A stretch of 33,010 nucleotides of DNA from the NCBI GenBank assembly GCA_031547595.1, contig JAVBRU010000016.1, forward strand, positions 1 through 33,010. Reading direction: 5' to 3'. Below, piece after piece: positions 26,426-33,010 of this stretch. Position 1 is the first letter of the stretch; each line of letters opens with the position of its first letter. Below the pieces are notes generated by a model. That model was not told where the DNA came from and did no database searches. It was given only the letters and a program-made list of their open reading frames with translations. This DNA comes from JAVBRU01 sp031547595 (GTDB lineage Bacteria; Bacillota; Clostridia; Christensenellales; Aristaeellaceae). Both the position numbers and the translations under genes were made by a program.

Positions 26426-26727
26426 TGCGTAAGAACACGGAAGAACGCTGGGGCACAGTTCTTCACGTTCAGCTGGTGATTGGCCTTTTAAGCCCGCTTT
26501 GATGTACCTAGCTGCTCCCCTTATAGCCAACTTCACCAGTTCATCTTCATAATGTCCCAATTTTTTCACCTCGCATCTCATTATAGGTCATCTGGCAAAT
26601 CTGACTGACGAAAAGAAACCCTATATCCGCTCCAGCCAGGCAAACGCAGAAATGACATACAATAAAGACCCGCTCACGTGACTTGTGTGCGTGCACGGCC
26701 ATTTCCGGCCGGGGCTAGAGCAAAAGA
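26426..26727. other. 302-bp stretch without a convincing gene
   Basis: Just after the ywlG stop lies GAAGAAC (11-nt loop) GTTCTTC, a 7-bp stem without a T tract. A minus-strand frame opens at an ATG at 26581 (MRCEVKKLGHYEDELVKLAIRG...), with about 50 codons before it runs into the antisense of ywlG. It may be a decayed small gene, but no family is recognised and no good ribosome site precedes it. The stretch from 26590 to 26727 shows nothing I can name. Confidence 0.4.
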
Positions 26728-26778
26728 AGCAGGCAGTTGATCTTAGGAATGCGAGCATTCTGCAGTCAACTGCCTGCT
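26728..26778. terminator. Strong terminator between converging transcripts
   Basis: A 13-bp perfect outer stem (AGCAGGCAGTTGA / TCAACTGCCTGCT) encloses a small inner hairpin GAATGC gag CATTC. It is followed by TTTTTCTTCT on the plus strand and TCTTTTGC on the minus strand. It ends 12 bp before the stop of the DUF4130 gene and so can stop transcripts from both sides. Confidence 0.85.
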
Positions 26779-26790
26779 TTTTCTTCTCCC

Positions 26791-27627
26791 CTAAAAAAGG
26801 CTTGCCTGTTGCGGCAGGCTGCGGGAATACTGATGGGCAGTAGCCCCCGGCACATCCTCCGCCTCTTGCATTTCCACCATATTCACCCAATAACGCTTGG
26901 GCATATGGGTCATGCGGCAGCGAGGGTTTTCGCGCTCCTTGATGCCGATGGTGTTGTAGAAGCGTCGCCACAGCGCCTGGTAATGCAGCTCTTTTTCATC
27001 AGGCGGGGGGATGGACGCCTGCTCCACCTGCGCGATTTCAAAGTGCCCGTTTTGGTAAAACAGCGCGGCGTTATGCGTATTGTCGTAAATAAGAAAGGCT
27101 TCCTGAGAATAACGATCGGCAAAATGCGGGGCAAGCAGCGGCAGCACAAAATTCTTGGGGCTGATGGTGGCAATCAATGTGCCCTGATGATCGGCAAAGC
27201 GGATAAAGCCGGAGAGCAGATGCGCCTCATGGGTGGTGTGCCTCTCGGCCTTCAGCAGCCTGTTCACCAGGGGGTTGGCAAGGTCGTTTGCCACGCTGCC
27301 GCCCTGGCGGTATCCGCGCAGCAGCACCAGCAGCAGTGCACGCTCCTTTTGCGGCAAACAGCTTAAAAACACGTTTTCGCACAGCTCCAGCATGCGCGGC
27401 GAAATTTTATCACGGATGGAATGGCGCACGCGCAGCGCTTGATCAGAATCGGTATCGATGAAGCGCGGGGGCATCAGTGTGCACTGCGCATCATCGGCGG
27501 AGGTGATGTCAAGGGGCAGCTCCTTGCCATACACGGCGGCGTGCACGCAGCAATAAAAGCCCGCCAGGGAGCCATCGTAGGTATAGATAGTATCGGTTTC
27601 GTGCATCAAAAGCTGGAAGCCAGGCAT
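26791..27627 (-). CDS. DUF4130 / TIGR03915-like putative DNA-repair protein
   Basis: A 278-residue protein. The start IYTYDGSLAGFYCCVHAAVYG matches TIGR03915 proteins (YxYDGSFEGLL...), and the later LPLLAPHFADRYSQEAFLIYDNTHNAALFYQNG plus WRRFYNTIGIKERENPRCRMTHMPKRYW block is the typical DUF4130 C-terminus. The family is found with the radical-SAM partner TIGR03916, as here; biochemical function is not established. The ATG at 27627 is chosen because GAGGAGG lies 7 nt upstream, giving a 22-bp overlap with the upstream gene. An ATG at 27606 overlapping its stop (TGATG) is a weaker alternative. Confidence 0.88.
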   Translation of the reverse strand: MPGFQLLMHETDTIYTYDGSLAGFYCCVHAAVYGKELPLDITSADDAQCTLMPPRFIDTDSDQALRVRHSIRDKISPRMLELCENVFLSCLPQKERALLLVLLRGYRQGGSVANDLANPLVNRLLKAERHTTHEAHLLSGFIRFADHQGTLIATISPKNFVLPLLAPHFADRYSQEAFLIYDNTHNAALFYQNGHFEIAQVEQASIPPPDEKELHYQALWRRFYNTIGIKERENPRCRMTHMPKRYWVNMVEMQEAEDVPGATAHQYSRSLPQQASLF

Positions 27628-28931
27628 GTTACCGCCTCCTCTATCGCATGCTGAATGGGCATTCCCGGGGCCAAGGCGGGCACGGTTGCGCCGGGGGTAA
27701 ACAGGCTGAGCTGCTCCATACCAAAGGCATAGGCCTTGGGGTCGATCAGCGCGCGCACCACATATTCGCGCCCGGCATCGCAGCCCCTAGGCAGATCACT
27801 GGCGATGATAAAATACTGCGCACGCTTGAGTACCACGCCCAGCCGCTTGAGGCCGTCGAGGCTGAGGCGGTTTTGCCGGCGCGCAATCACAATGCGCTGT
27901 GCGCTGGTGGGGCCAATGCCGGGCACGCGCAGCAGTGTCTCCAAGGGCGCGGCGTTCACATCCACGGGGAAGTATTGCATGTTGTGGATAGCCCAGTTGC
28001 ACTTCGGGTCGAGATACGGGTTGAAATTGGGTGTTTCCTCCGTGAGGATTTCTTCGGCAGAGAATTGATACTGGCGCATCAGAAAGTCAGCCTGATAGAG
28101 GCGGTGCTCGCGCAGCAGCGGCGGCTTGGTATCCACAGAGGGCAGCAAAGTGTCTGCCACGGTGGGGATGTAGGCGGAGTAAAACACGCGGCGCAGGCTG
28201 TAGTTTTTGTACAGGCCGGAAGCCAAGCGGATGATCTTGTAATCTGTCTCCGGCGTCGCGCCGATGATCATCTGGGTGGATTGCCCTGCCGGGGCAAAGC
28301 GCGGCGCATGACGATACACCGTTAACTCCTTGCTGCTTTGCTTCACGCCCTGGCTGATTTGCCCCATGGGTGCTAATATGGATTGCTTGGTTTTGTTGGG
28401 GGCGAGGGATACAAGGCTGACTTCGCTGGGCAACTCGATGTTCACACTCAGCCTGTCGGCCAGCAGCCCCAGCCGTTCCACCAGCAGCGGTGACGCGCCG
28501 GGGATGGTTTTGGCGTGGATGTAGCCGTTGAACTGATATCGGTTGCGCAGGGTTTCCAGCGCACGGATCATTTGCTCCATGGTGTTATCAGGGGATTTGA
28601 GCACGCCACTGGACAAAAACAGGCCCTCAATATAATTGCGGCGGTAGAATTGAATGGTGATCTCGGCCAGCTCTTCGGGCGTGAAGGCAGTGCGCGGCAC
28701 ATCGTTGCTGCAGCGGTTGACGCAGTACTTGCAGTCGTACACACAGTGGTTGGAGAGCAGCACCTTCAATAGGGATATGCACCGCCCGTCCGCCGCAAAG
28801 CTGTGGCAGATGCCGCAGGCCGTGGCATTGCCAAGCCCTTTGCCCCCGGCGCGGTCTACCCCGGAGGAAGTGCATGCGGCGTCATACTTGGCGCTGTCGG
28901 CCAGCAGGGTCAGTTTATCATACAAGTTCAT
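27606..28931 (-). CDS. Radical SAM putative DNA modification/repair protein (TIGR03916-like)
   Basis: A 441-residue protein. The radical SAM cluster motif is CVYDCKYC (about residues 70-77, CxxxCxxC), preceded by further Cys in CGICHSF. GLFLSSGVL follows as the SAM-binding strand, and the C-terminus carries a helix-hairpin-helix DNA-binding motif (RVPGIGPTSAQRIVIAR). This combination defines the TIGR03916 family of putative DNA repair/modification enzymes. The ATG at 28931 is preferred over the upstream frame to 29042, which overlaps the promoter. A LexA-type box at 28959-28970 lies directly at the start of transcription, so the pair is very likely SOS-controlled. Confidence 0.9.
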   Translation of the reverse strand: MNLYDKLTLLADSAKYDAACTSSGVDRAGGKGLGNATACGICHSFAADGRCISLLKVLLSNHCVYDCKYCVNRCSNDVPRTAFTPEELAEITIQFYRRNYIEGLFLSSGVLKSPDNTMEQMIRALETLRNRYQFNGYIHAKTIPGASPLLVERLGLLADRLSVNIELPSEVSLVSLAPNKTKQSILAPMGQISQGVKQSSKELTVYRHAPRFAPAGQSTQMIIGATPETDYKIIRLASGLYKNYSLRRVFYSAYIPTVADTLLPSVDTKPPLLREHRLYQADFLMRQYQFSAEEILTEETPNFNPYLDPKCNWAIHNMQYFPVDVNAAPLETLLRVPGIGPTSAQRIVIARRQNRLSLDGLKRLGVVLKRAQYFIIASDLPRGCDAGREYVVRALIDPKAYAFGMEQLSLFTPGATVPALAPGMPIQHAIEEAVTCLASSF

Positions 28932-28958
28932 TGAAGAATCCCGCCTTTTCGCAAAGAA

Positions 28959-28970
28959 GAACTTTTGTTC
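28959..28970 (-). promoter_or_regulatory. LexA (SOS) box: GAAC TTTT GTTC
   Basis: A perfect inverted repeat of the Bacillota LexA half-site (GAAC-N4-GTTC). It lies 6 bp downstream of the -10 box of the radical SAM promoter, over the expected transcription start, the usual repressing position. Confidence 0.8.
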
Positions 28971-28976
28971 CCATAC

Positions 28977-29005
28977 AGTATAACCCACTTCTTTTGCTTT
29001 GTAAA
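28977..29005 (-). promoter_or_regulatory. Radical SAM operon promoter
   Basis: Minus strand TTTACA (29000-29005), 17 bp, TATACT (28977-28982), followed by the LexA box and a ribosome site (AAGGCGGGA) before the ATG at 28931. Confidence 0.75.
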
Positions 29006-29029
29006 GGGGAACAGCGAGAAATTTTTCAC

Positions 29030-29058
29030 AAGACAAAAACACTTGTTTGTGTTAGAAT
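29030..29058 (+). promoter_or_regulatory. Possible promoter of the CxxC protein / alkyltransferase-like pair
   Basis: Plus strand AAGACA (29030-29035), 17 bp, TAGAAT (29053-29058), 30 bp before the ATG at 29089. An AACAC (6-nt) GTGTT inverted repeat lies within the spacer and touches the -10 box; it may be an operator. Confidence 0.45.
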
Positions 29059-29088
29059 AAGCGCAAAGACTACAAGGGAGAAGCTGTT

Positions 29089-30210
29089 ATGGATTTTGCA
29101 TTGGAATTGACGGTATTCCCTTCGATGGTGCACAGAACCATCTATTCTGCTGCGCGGGGAATCTATCCACTCAATAAATCCTTGGAAGTGCTGGAGGATG
29201 CGTCTTTGCAGGCGTCCGCGGCAGCGTATCACGGGTTTGTGATGGCGCTGCTGAGCGATATGTACGACCATCCCGAAGCATATCATCTGCCCGTCCTGAT
29301 GTTGGAGAATTTTTGCGCGGGTAAAACGGTGAACGCCGTCAAGCAGAAGTATCCCAGCAAAATGAAAGCAATACTGGCGCAAACGCGCAACAGCGTGCAC
29401 GGCTATGTGGCGCTGATTTCGCACCTTGGCAGGCTGGGCAAGCGGACGGGAGATACACTGATTGTTTCGCCGGAGGATATGCAAGCGATCGCCAAGCAGG
29501 TGAATACTTCCACCAGCCCCATTGCGCTGGATAAACGCCTGGATGCACTGCGGCGTGTGGGGCTGGAATGCGAGGGAAATGTACTAACTGCCGTTCAATA
29601 CCCTGGCATGCTGCCTGCGCTGTGCGCCCTGGCGGCCAAGGCCATGCCGATGAGCGGATTCAACTTTTTTGCCTTCAGCACGGTGGATTTTCGCTGCCTG
29701 CGCCCCAAATACAAGCCCGCGCCGGTGGATTACTTCCGTCCGCTGATTTCGGCGCAGCGGGCCCAGGCTGAGGCGCTTCATGCCTTTGCCGTGGCTAACG
29801 GCCTGACGCCTACCATCAATACCTACTGGAAAGTGGATTATAAATACAAGGGCGCGCAGGTGATGTGCATTGGCAGCGAGGGCGATCACGAGCGGCTGCT
29901 CGACGTGCGCATCATCGGCACCTATCATTGGAACGACTCGGCACTGATCAACAGCCGCCTGGCGCAGCAGCCGCAGGAGTTTCAAAGACAGGTGCTGCGT
30001 CATATCTGGCGCTGCGATGCCTGCGCCACCACGCACCTGGGAATGTTTGTGTGGGTACTGGGCAAAAAACAGCGGGTGTGCGGCGGCGGAGTGATTGGTT
30101 TTCGCTTCCGCAACCCAAACACCGAGGATATTGCCGTAATGAAGCAGCTGATCTGCATGCGTTGCCAGATTATACAGGAGCTTGGAAACAATGATCACCC
30201 CGAAAGATAA
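29089..30210 (+). CDS. Unrecognised protein with C-terminal paired CxxC motifs
   Basis: A 373-residue cytosolic protein; I do not recognise a family. The first 130 residues are helical (MDFALELTVFPSMVHRTI..., YHGFVMALLSDMYDHPEAYHL). The C-terminal third has strand-rich segments and the cysteine pattern WRCDACATTHLG...KKQRVCGGG...LICMRCQII, two CxxC pairs about 45 residues apart that could form a zinc ribbon. A stretch with DVRIIGTYHWNDSALI lies before it. AAGGGAG precedes the ATG at 29089. The end overlaps the alkyltransferase-like gene by 20 bp, so the two are co-translated. It is divergent from the SOS-controlled radical SAM operon, which suggests, but does not prove, a DNA-damage role. Confidence 0.75.
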   Translation: MDFALELTVFPSMVHRTIYSAARGIYPLNKSLEVLEDASLQASAAAYHGFVMALLSDMYDHPEAYHLPVLMLENFCAGKTVNAVKQKYPSKMKAILAQTRNSVHGYVALISHLGRLGKRTGDTLIVSPEDMQAIAKQVNTSTSPIALDKRLDALRRVGLECEGNVLTAVQYPGMLPALCALAAKAMPMSGFNFFAFSTVDFRCLRPKYKPAPVDYFRPLISAQRAQAEALHAFAVANGLTPTINTYWKVDYKYKGAQVMCIGSEGDHERLLDVRIIGTYHWNDSALINSRLAQQPQEFQRQVLRHIWRCDACATTHLGMFVWVLGKKQRVCGGGVIGFRFRNPNTEDIAVMKQLICMRCQIIQELGNNDHPER

Positions 30211-30505
30211 GCCCGATCAATCCGCATTCTTTGCACAGGTATACGCCCTGGTGGAGCAAATCCCCCGGGGCAAGGTGGTATCCTATGGCCAGCTTGCACG
30301 CATGCTTCAGCGGCCCCATGCCGCGCGGATGGTGGGCTGGGCCATGCGCTGCTGCCCGGATCATCTGCCCTGGCAGCGGGTGGTGATGGCGGATGGCAGC
30401 ATTGCCGGCGGCGAACTCGCCGTGGTGCGAAGGGCGATGCTGGAGGCCGAGGACATCCCGTTTTTACCTGATGGGCGGGTAGATATGGCTGTGTGCAGAT
30501 GGTAG
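30191..30505 (+). CDS. Alkyltransferase-like protein (MGMT family, active-site Cys replaced by Trp)
   Basis: A 104-residue single-domain protein of the O6-alkylguanine-DNA alkyltransferase fold: IPRGKVVSYGQLARML (DNA-binding helix-turn-helix), ARMVGWAMR (with the Arg that flips the base) and PWQRVVMADGSIAGG. In true methyltransferases the last motif is PCHRV; here Trp61 replaces the acceptor Cys. This is the mark of ATL proteins, which bind alkylated bases without repairing them and hand them to nucleotide excision repair. The ATG at 30191 has AGGAG 11 nt upstream; TTG at 30182 is too close to that site. The stop is 2 bp from the converging spoIIE stop. Confidence 0.88.
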   Translation: MITPKDKPDQSAFFAQVYALVEQIPRGKVVSYGQLARMLQRPHAARMVGWAMRCCPDHLPWQRVVMADGSIAGGELAVVRRAMLEAEDIPFLPDGRVDMAVCRW

Positions 30506-30507
30506 TC

Positions 30508-32868
30508 TTATGATGCCATGCGTTTTTGCTGCGCCGTTTGCTGCAGGCAGCGGGCACACAGCACCGTCATATCATCGGCGGGCATGCCGCCGGACAGGAT
30601 CAACGCATCCTGCAGCAGCATATCTGCCAGGCGCTGGGGCGCGGCCTCGAGGTATTTTTGCACCACTTCACGCACCTGCTCGATGCCCTCAAAAGCGTCT
30701 GTGATGCCATCACTCATCAATATCAAGGTGTCTCCCTCGGCTAGGGACACGCTGTGTTCCATGGGCACCACATGCTCCACAATGCCAAGGGGCAGCGCTG
30801 CGCCTTCAATGGTGCGGATGTGCTGGCCTTGAATGAGCAGCGATTGGCAAGCGCCGAGCTTATTCATATACGCCTTGCCTGTCCACAAATCCACCAGGCA
30901 CAGATCCACCGTGGCAAACTGCTCGCCCCCTGTGGCGGTGAGCATCATGCCGTTGACGGCAGTAATGGCCTGGGCGCGGGTGTAGCCCGCCTCCATACAC
31001 AGGGACAACAATTCCAGTGTCTTTTTGCTTTCCTCCTGCGCGTGCGCGCCGTGCCCCATACCGTCGCTCAGCGCCAGCAGCATCTGCCCGCCGGGCAGCG
31101 TGCGTGCCAGCACAGCATCGCCGTTGCCCACATCGCGCGCAAGGCCTGCGGTGCGGCGCTCGCCAATGGCGCAGGCGGTGGCCATGCCGCTGAGGATCGT
31201 GATGGGCGGGCATTCTTCCAGCAGGATTTCGCCGTGTGTATGTTGCGTCATGCGCAGCGGTACGCCCAGGCGGTTGCTGATATAACGCAAAAAGTTTTCG
31301 TCGATGTTCGGGCGAAGCGAAAACTGATCCAGCTGCAAGCCCAGCATATAGTGCCCGTCAATGCGCTTGAGGTATTGCACGTGCGCGGGGAAGCGCAGAT
31401 AATCGAGCGCCTCTTCCAGCTGTGTGAGCACGGACGGATCGCACCCGTCGCGCTGCGTGCCCTCGATGGTGAGCAGCTGCACGGCCTGACTCATGGCACT
31501 TAAATGTGTCTCCAGCATATCGCGCTGATACTGGGCATACACCGCCTGCTTGTGCGCCTGCTGCAGCTTACTATCTTGCATCGAAATACACTGCGGGATT
31601 TCCGCATAGCGTGCGCAGTGGCTAAAGTGATCGTATACTACCTGCGCGTACAGCTCCGGCTGACAGCCCGCCTCGGCCAGTTTGTGCATGCCACGCTTGC
31701 TGTCTTCATAGTTTTCATGCCAGCACTGCATCATATGGTCGCAGCCCGCGCAAAGCAGCTCGGTGAGTTCTTCAGCGCGCTGGCCAGCGTCCGGCAGCTG
31801 CTCCTTGGTTTCCGGCAGGGCATCCGCCATGCGCTCCACCGCCATCACCCATTGGCGCAGCCGTGCGCGGGTATACGCGTTTTCCACCGGACGCTGGGGA
31901 TACAGCCGCCGGATGAACGCGCTCAATTTGCGCAGGTTTTTTTCCGGAATGAGTAAAAACATGAGGCACGCCAGCACGCCCGTCACAAAAATGGTGGTAT
32001 CAAAGCTGAGGATCAGCAGATACATGGCAAACACCAGCACCAATAAAAACATCAGCGCGCCACGCCAGCGACGCCGCCCGCGAAATAGGCCGCTCACAAT
32101 ACCGCCAAGCGACAGGCAGGCCAGCATCAGCGCACTGTGGCCGCCCACCATCAGTGCCACGCCTGCCACCAGCCCCGTGCTCACTGCCGCCGGGCTGCCC
32201 AGCACATACGCGCTTACCAGCACCATCAAACAGCCGGCCAACAGCCCCAAATTGATCCGAAAACCTGCCAGATTGCCCATGCCAGCCAGCAATATCATCC
32301 CCGGCAGCAACAGGCACATCAGATCGTCGCTGCTCCATTCTGGGCGGCCTTCTTTGATCAGCCGTGCCCCGCGGCATAGCGCGGGCATGGAAATTACGCC
32401 CAGCAGCATGGAGACCGCCGCCTGGATGGCCTGCTGCGCCGTGGCTGCCTGCGCCACTGCAATGCCCATACGCAAAAACAGCAACATGCCCGTCAATAGC
32501 GTCAATTGCCAAGGCTTGTCCAGTTTTAGTTTAGGGATTACCAATGCCATTACACAGCCTATATACAGCCAGGTATCCACCGGCACGCCCCACGCCCATT
32601 GAAAGACCGCACTACCCACAATGCCTGTCAGCGCACCGCGCACGGGATAGCGCACCCAAAGCAGCGCCGCCAGGCAGCACAGCGCGTAAGGCGAAGGGAT
32701 GGTGAAGCACCGCGCCAGGCTGACGGCAAAAAAAGCAGCCGCCATCAGCACCTGCGCCCTGTGTTTGCTTATTAGCGCAAACACCGCGCGTATGCGCGGT
32801 ATAAACCCAACCTTGTCCCGTGGCGCTTTGGCGCCGCGCCGTTCCATTTTTACATGCAAAGAGGACAT
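30508..32868 (-). CDS. spoIIE: Stage II sporulation protein E (SpoIIE) serine phosphatase
   Basis: A 786-residue protein. The N-terminal part (about residues 30-320) holds roughly ten membrane helices, the middle is a helical regulatory region, and the C-terminus (about 570-780) is a PP2C-type phosphatase with metal-binding motifs LLALSDGMGHG, LILMSDGITDAF and PADDMTVL. In spore formers SpoIIE sits at the polar septum and dephosphorylates SpoIIAA to release sigma F in the forespore. The ATG at 32868 is chosen because GAGGAG lies 6 nt upstream; a longer frame to 32928 has no ribosome site and would overlap the promoter. It shows that the host belongs to a sporulating lineage. Confidence 0.95.
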   Translation of the reverse strand: MSSLHVKMERRGAKAPRDKVGFIPRIRAVFALISKHRAQVLMAAAFFAVSLARCFTIPSPYALCCLAALLWVRYPVRGALTGIVGSAVFQWAWGVPVDTWLYIGCVMALVIPKLKLDKPWQLTLLTGMLLFLRMGIAVAQAATAQQAIQAAVSMLLGVISMPALCRGARLIKEGRPEWSSDDLMCLLLPGMILLAGMGNLAGFRINLGLLAGCLMVLVSAYVLGSPAAVSTGLVAGVALMVGGHSALMLACLSLGGIVSGLFRGRRRWRGALMFLLVLVFAMYLLILSFDTTIFVTGVLACLMFLLIPEKNLRKLSAFIRRLYPQRPVENAYTRARLRQWVMAVERMADALPETKEQLPDAGQRAEELTELLCAGCDHMMQCWHENYEDSKRGMHKLAEAGCQPELYAQVVYDHFSHCARYAEIPQCISMQDSKLQQAHKQAVYAQYQRDMLETHLSAMSQAVQLLTIEGTQRDGCDPSVLTQLEEALDYLRFPAHVQYLKRIDGHYMLGLQLDQFSLRPNIDENFLRYISNRLGVPLRMTQHTHGEILLEECPPITILSGMATACAIGERRTAGLARDVGNGDAVLARTLPGGQMLLALSDGMGHGAHAQEESKKTLELLSLCMEAGYTRAQAITAVNGMMLTATGGEQFATVDLCLVDLWTGKAYMNKLGACQSLLIQGQHIRTIEGAALPLGIVEHVVPMEHSVSLAEGDTLILMSDGITDAFEGIEQVREVVQKYLEAAPQRLADMLLQDALILSGGMPADDMTVLCARCLQQTAQQKRMAS

Positions 32869-32903
32869 CCCCATCTCCTCGCTTCTATTCAGGATGCCCT
32901 CAT

Positions 32904-32935
32904 TGTATATGCAGTTGTATACAGCCATTGTCTAA
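32904..32935 (-). promoter_or_regulatory. Possible spoIIE promoter with Spo0A-like box
   Basis: Minus strand TAGACA (32929-32934), 19 bp, TATACA (32904-32909). On the plus strand the upstream box reads TTGTCTAA, one base from the Spo0A core TGTCGAA. The long spacer recalls Spo0A-activated promoters, but the match is modest. Confidence 0.35.
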
Positions 32936-33010
32936 CGAGTGTGCGGAAAATGCCAAAGAATGTAGAAAGGGCTGCGCAGTTCAATGCCATTGCGTTAAAA
33001 CAATAAGCAT

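Noticed and set aside
25865..26581. Full-length 238-codon minus-strand gene overlapping ywlG
   Set aside because: Most of it is antisense to the conserved ywlG gene; only the first part lies outside and is treated as a possible remnant.

Overview
The window looks like a chromosomal segment of a GC-rich, endospore-forming gut-type Clostridia (Bacillota). The case rests on a SpoIIE phosphatase, a YtaF/MntP-like membrane protein, a YwlG/UPF0340 protein, an ECF sigma factor with a DUF4179-type partner, an MrfA-like helicase, AGGAGG-type ribosome sites and SigA-type promoters (TTGACA-17-TATAAT). The genus cannot be fixed from sequence alone.

Region 1 (1-7466, all minus strand) holds the start of an exported host protein, then a compact tailed-phage structural cassette. 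In transcription order it encodes a short small terminase, large terminase, SPP1-type portal, scaffold, capsid, a 44-aa linker gene, connector, stopper/adaptor, HK97-gp10-like protein, tail terminator, major tail protein, and a tail-assembly chaperone with a classic A AAA AAG -1 frameshift site. The cassette stops at an intrinsic terminator directly after the chaperone extension. No tape measure, baseplate, lysis, integrase or replication genes are present. The small terminase lacks the usual N-terminal DNA-binding part. The surviving frames are open, so this is a precisely cut or domesticated remnant rather than a decayed one.

Region 2 (7583-13667) holds the YtaF/MntP-like gene, a MarR repressor whose promoter carries three CAGG-centred operators, a large soluble hybrid histidine kinase (PAS repeats, GAF, HisKA, ATPase, two receivers) and a short-chain dehydrogenase whose ribosome site is buried in a hairpin.

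Region 3 (13723-21417, minus) is an envelope-sensing or export cluster: ECF sigma factor, membrane anti-sigma-like protein, exported paralogue 1, two ABC-2 permeases, ABC ATPase, an extracellular solute-binding protein without a convincing lipobox, and exported paralogue 2. A 134-bp palindromic MITE-like element and one copy of a GC-rich double-hairpin repeat lie in its gaps. The other copy of that repeat lies inside the phage cassette.

Region 4 (21548-26425, plus) is an operon: MrfA-like helicase, aldehyde dehydrogenase, SpoU-type RNA methyltransferase and YwlG. Its promoter overlaps the -35 box of the divergent sigma-factor promoter.

Region 5 (26791-30505) looks like a DNA-damage locus. 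A radical-SAM protein (TIGR03916-like) and its DUF4130/TIGR03915-like partner are transcribed leftward from a promoter with a perfect GAAC-N4-GTTC LexA box. Divergent from them are an unrecognised protein with paired CxxC motifs and an alkyltransferase-like protein whose active-site Cys is Trp. SpoIIE (30508-32868, minus) closes the window.
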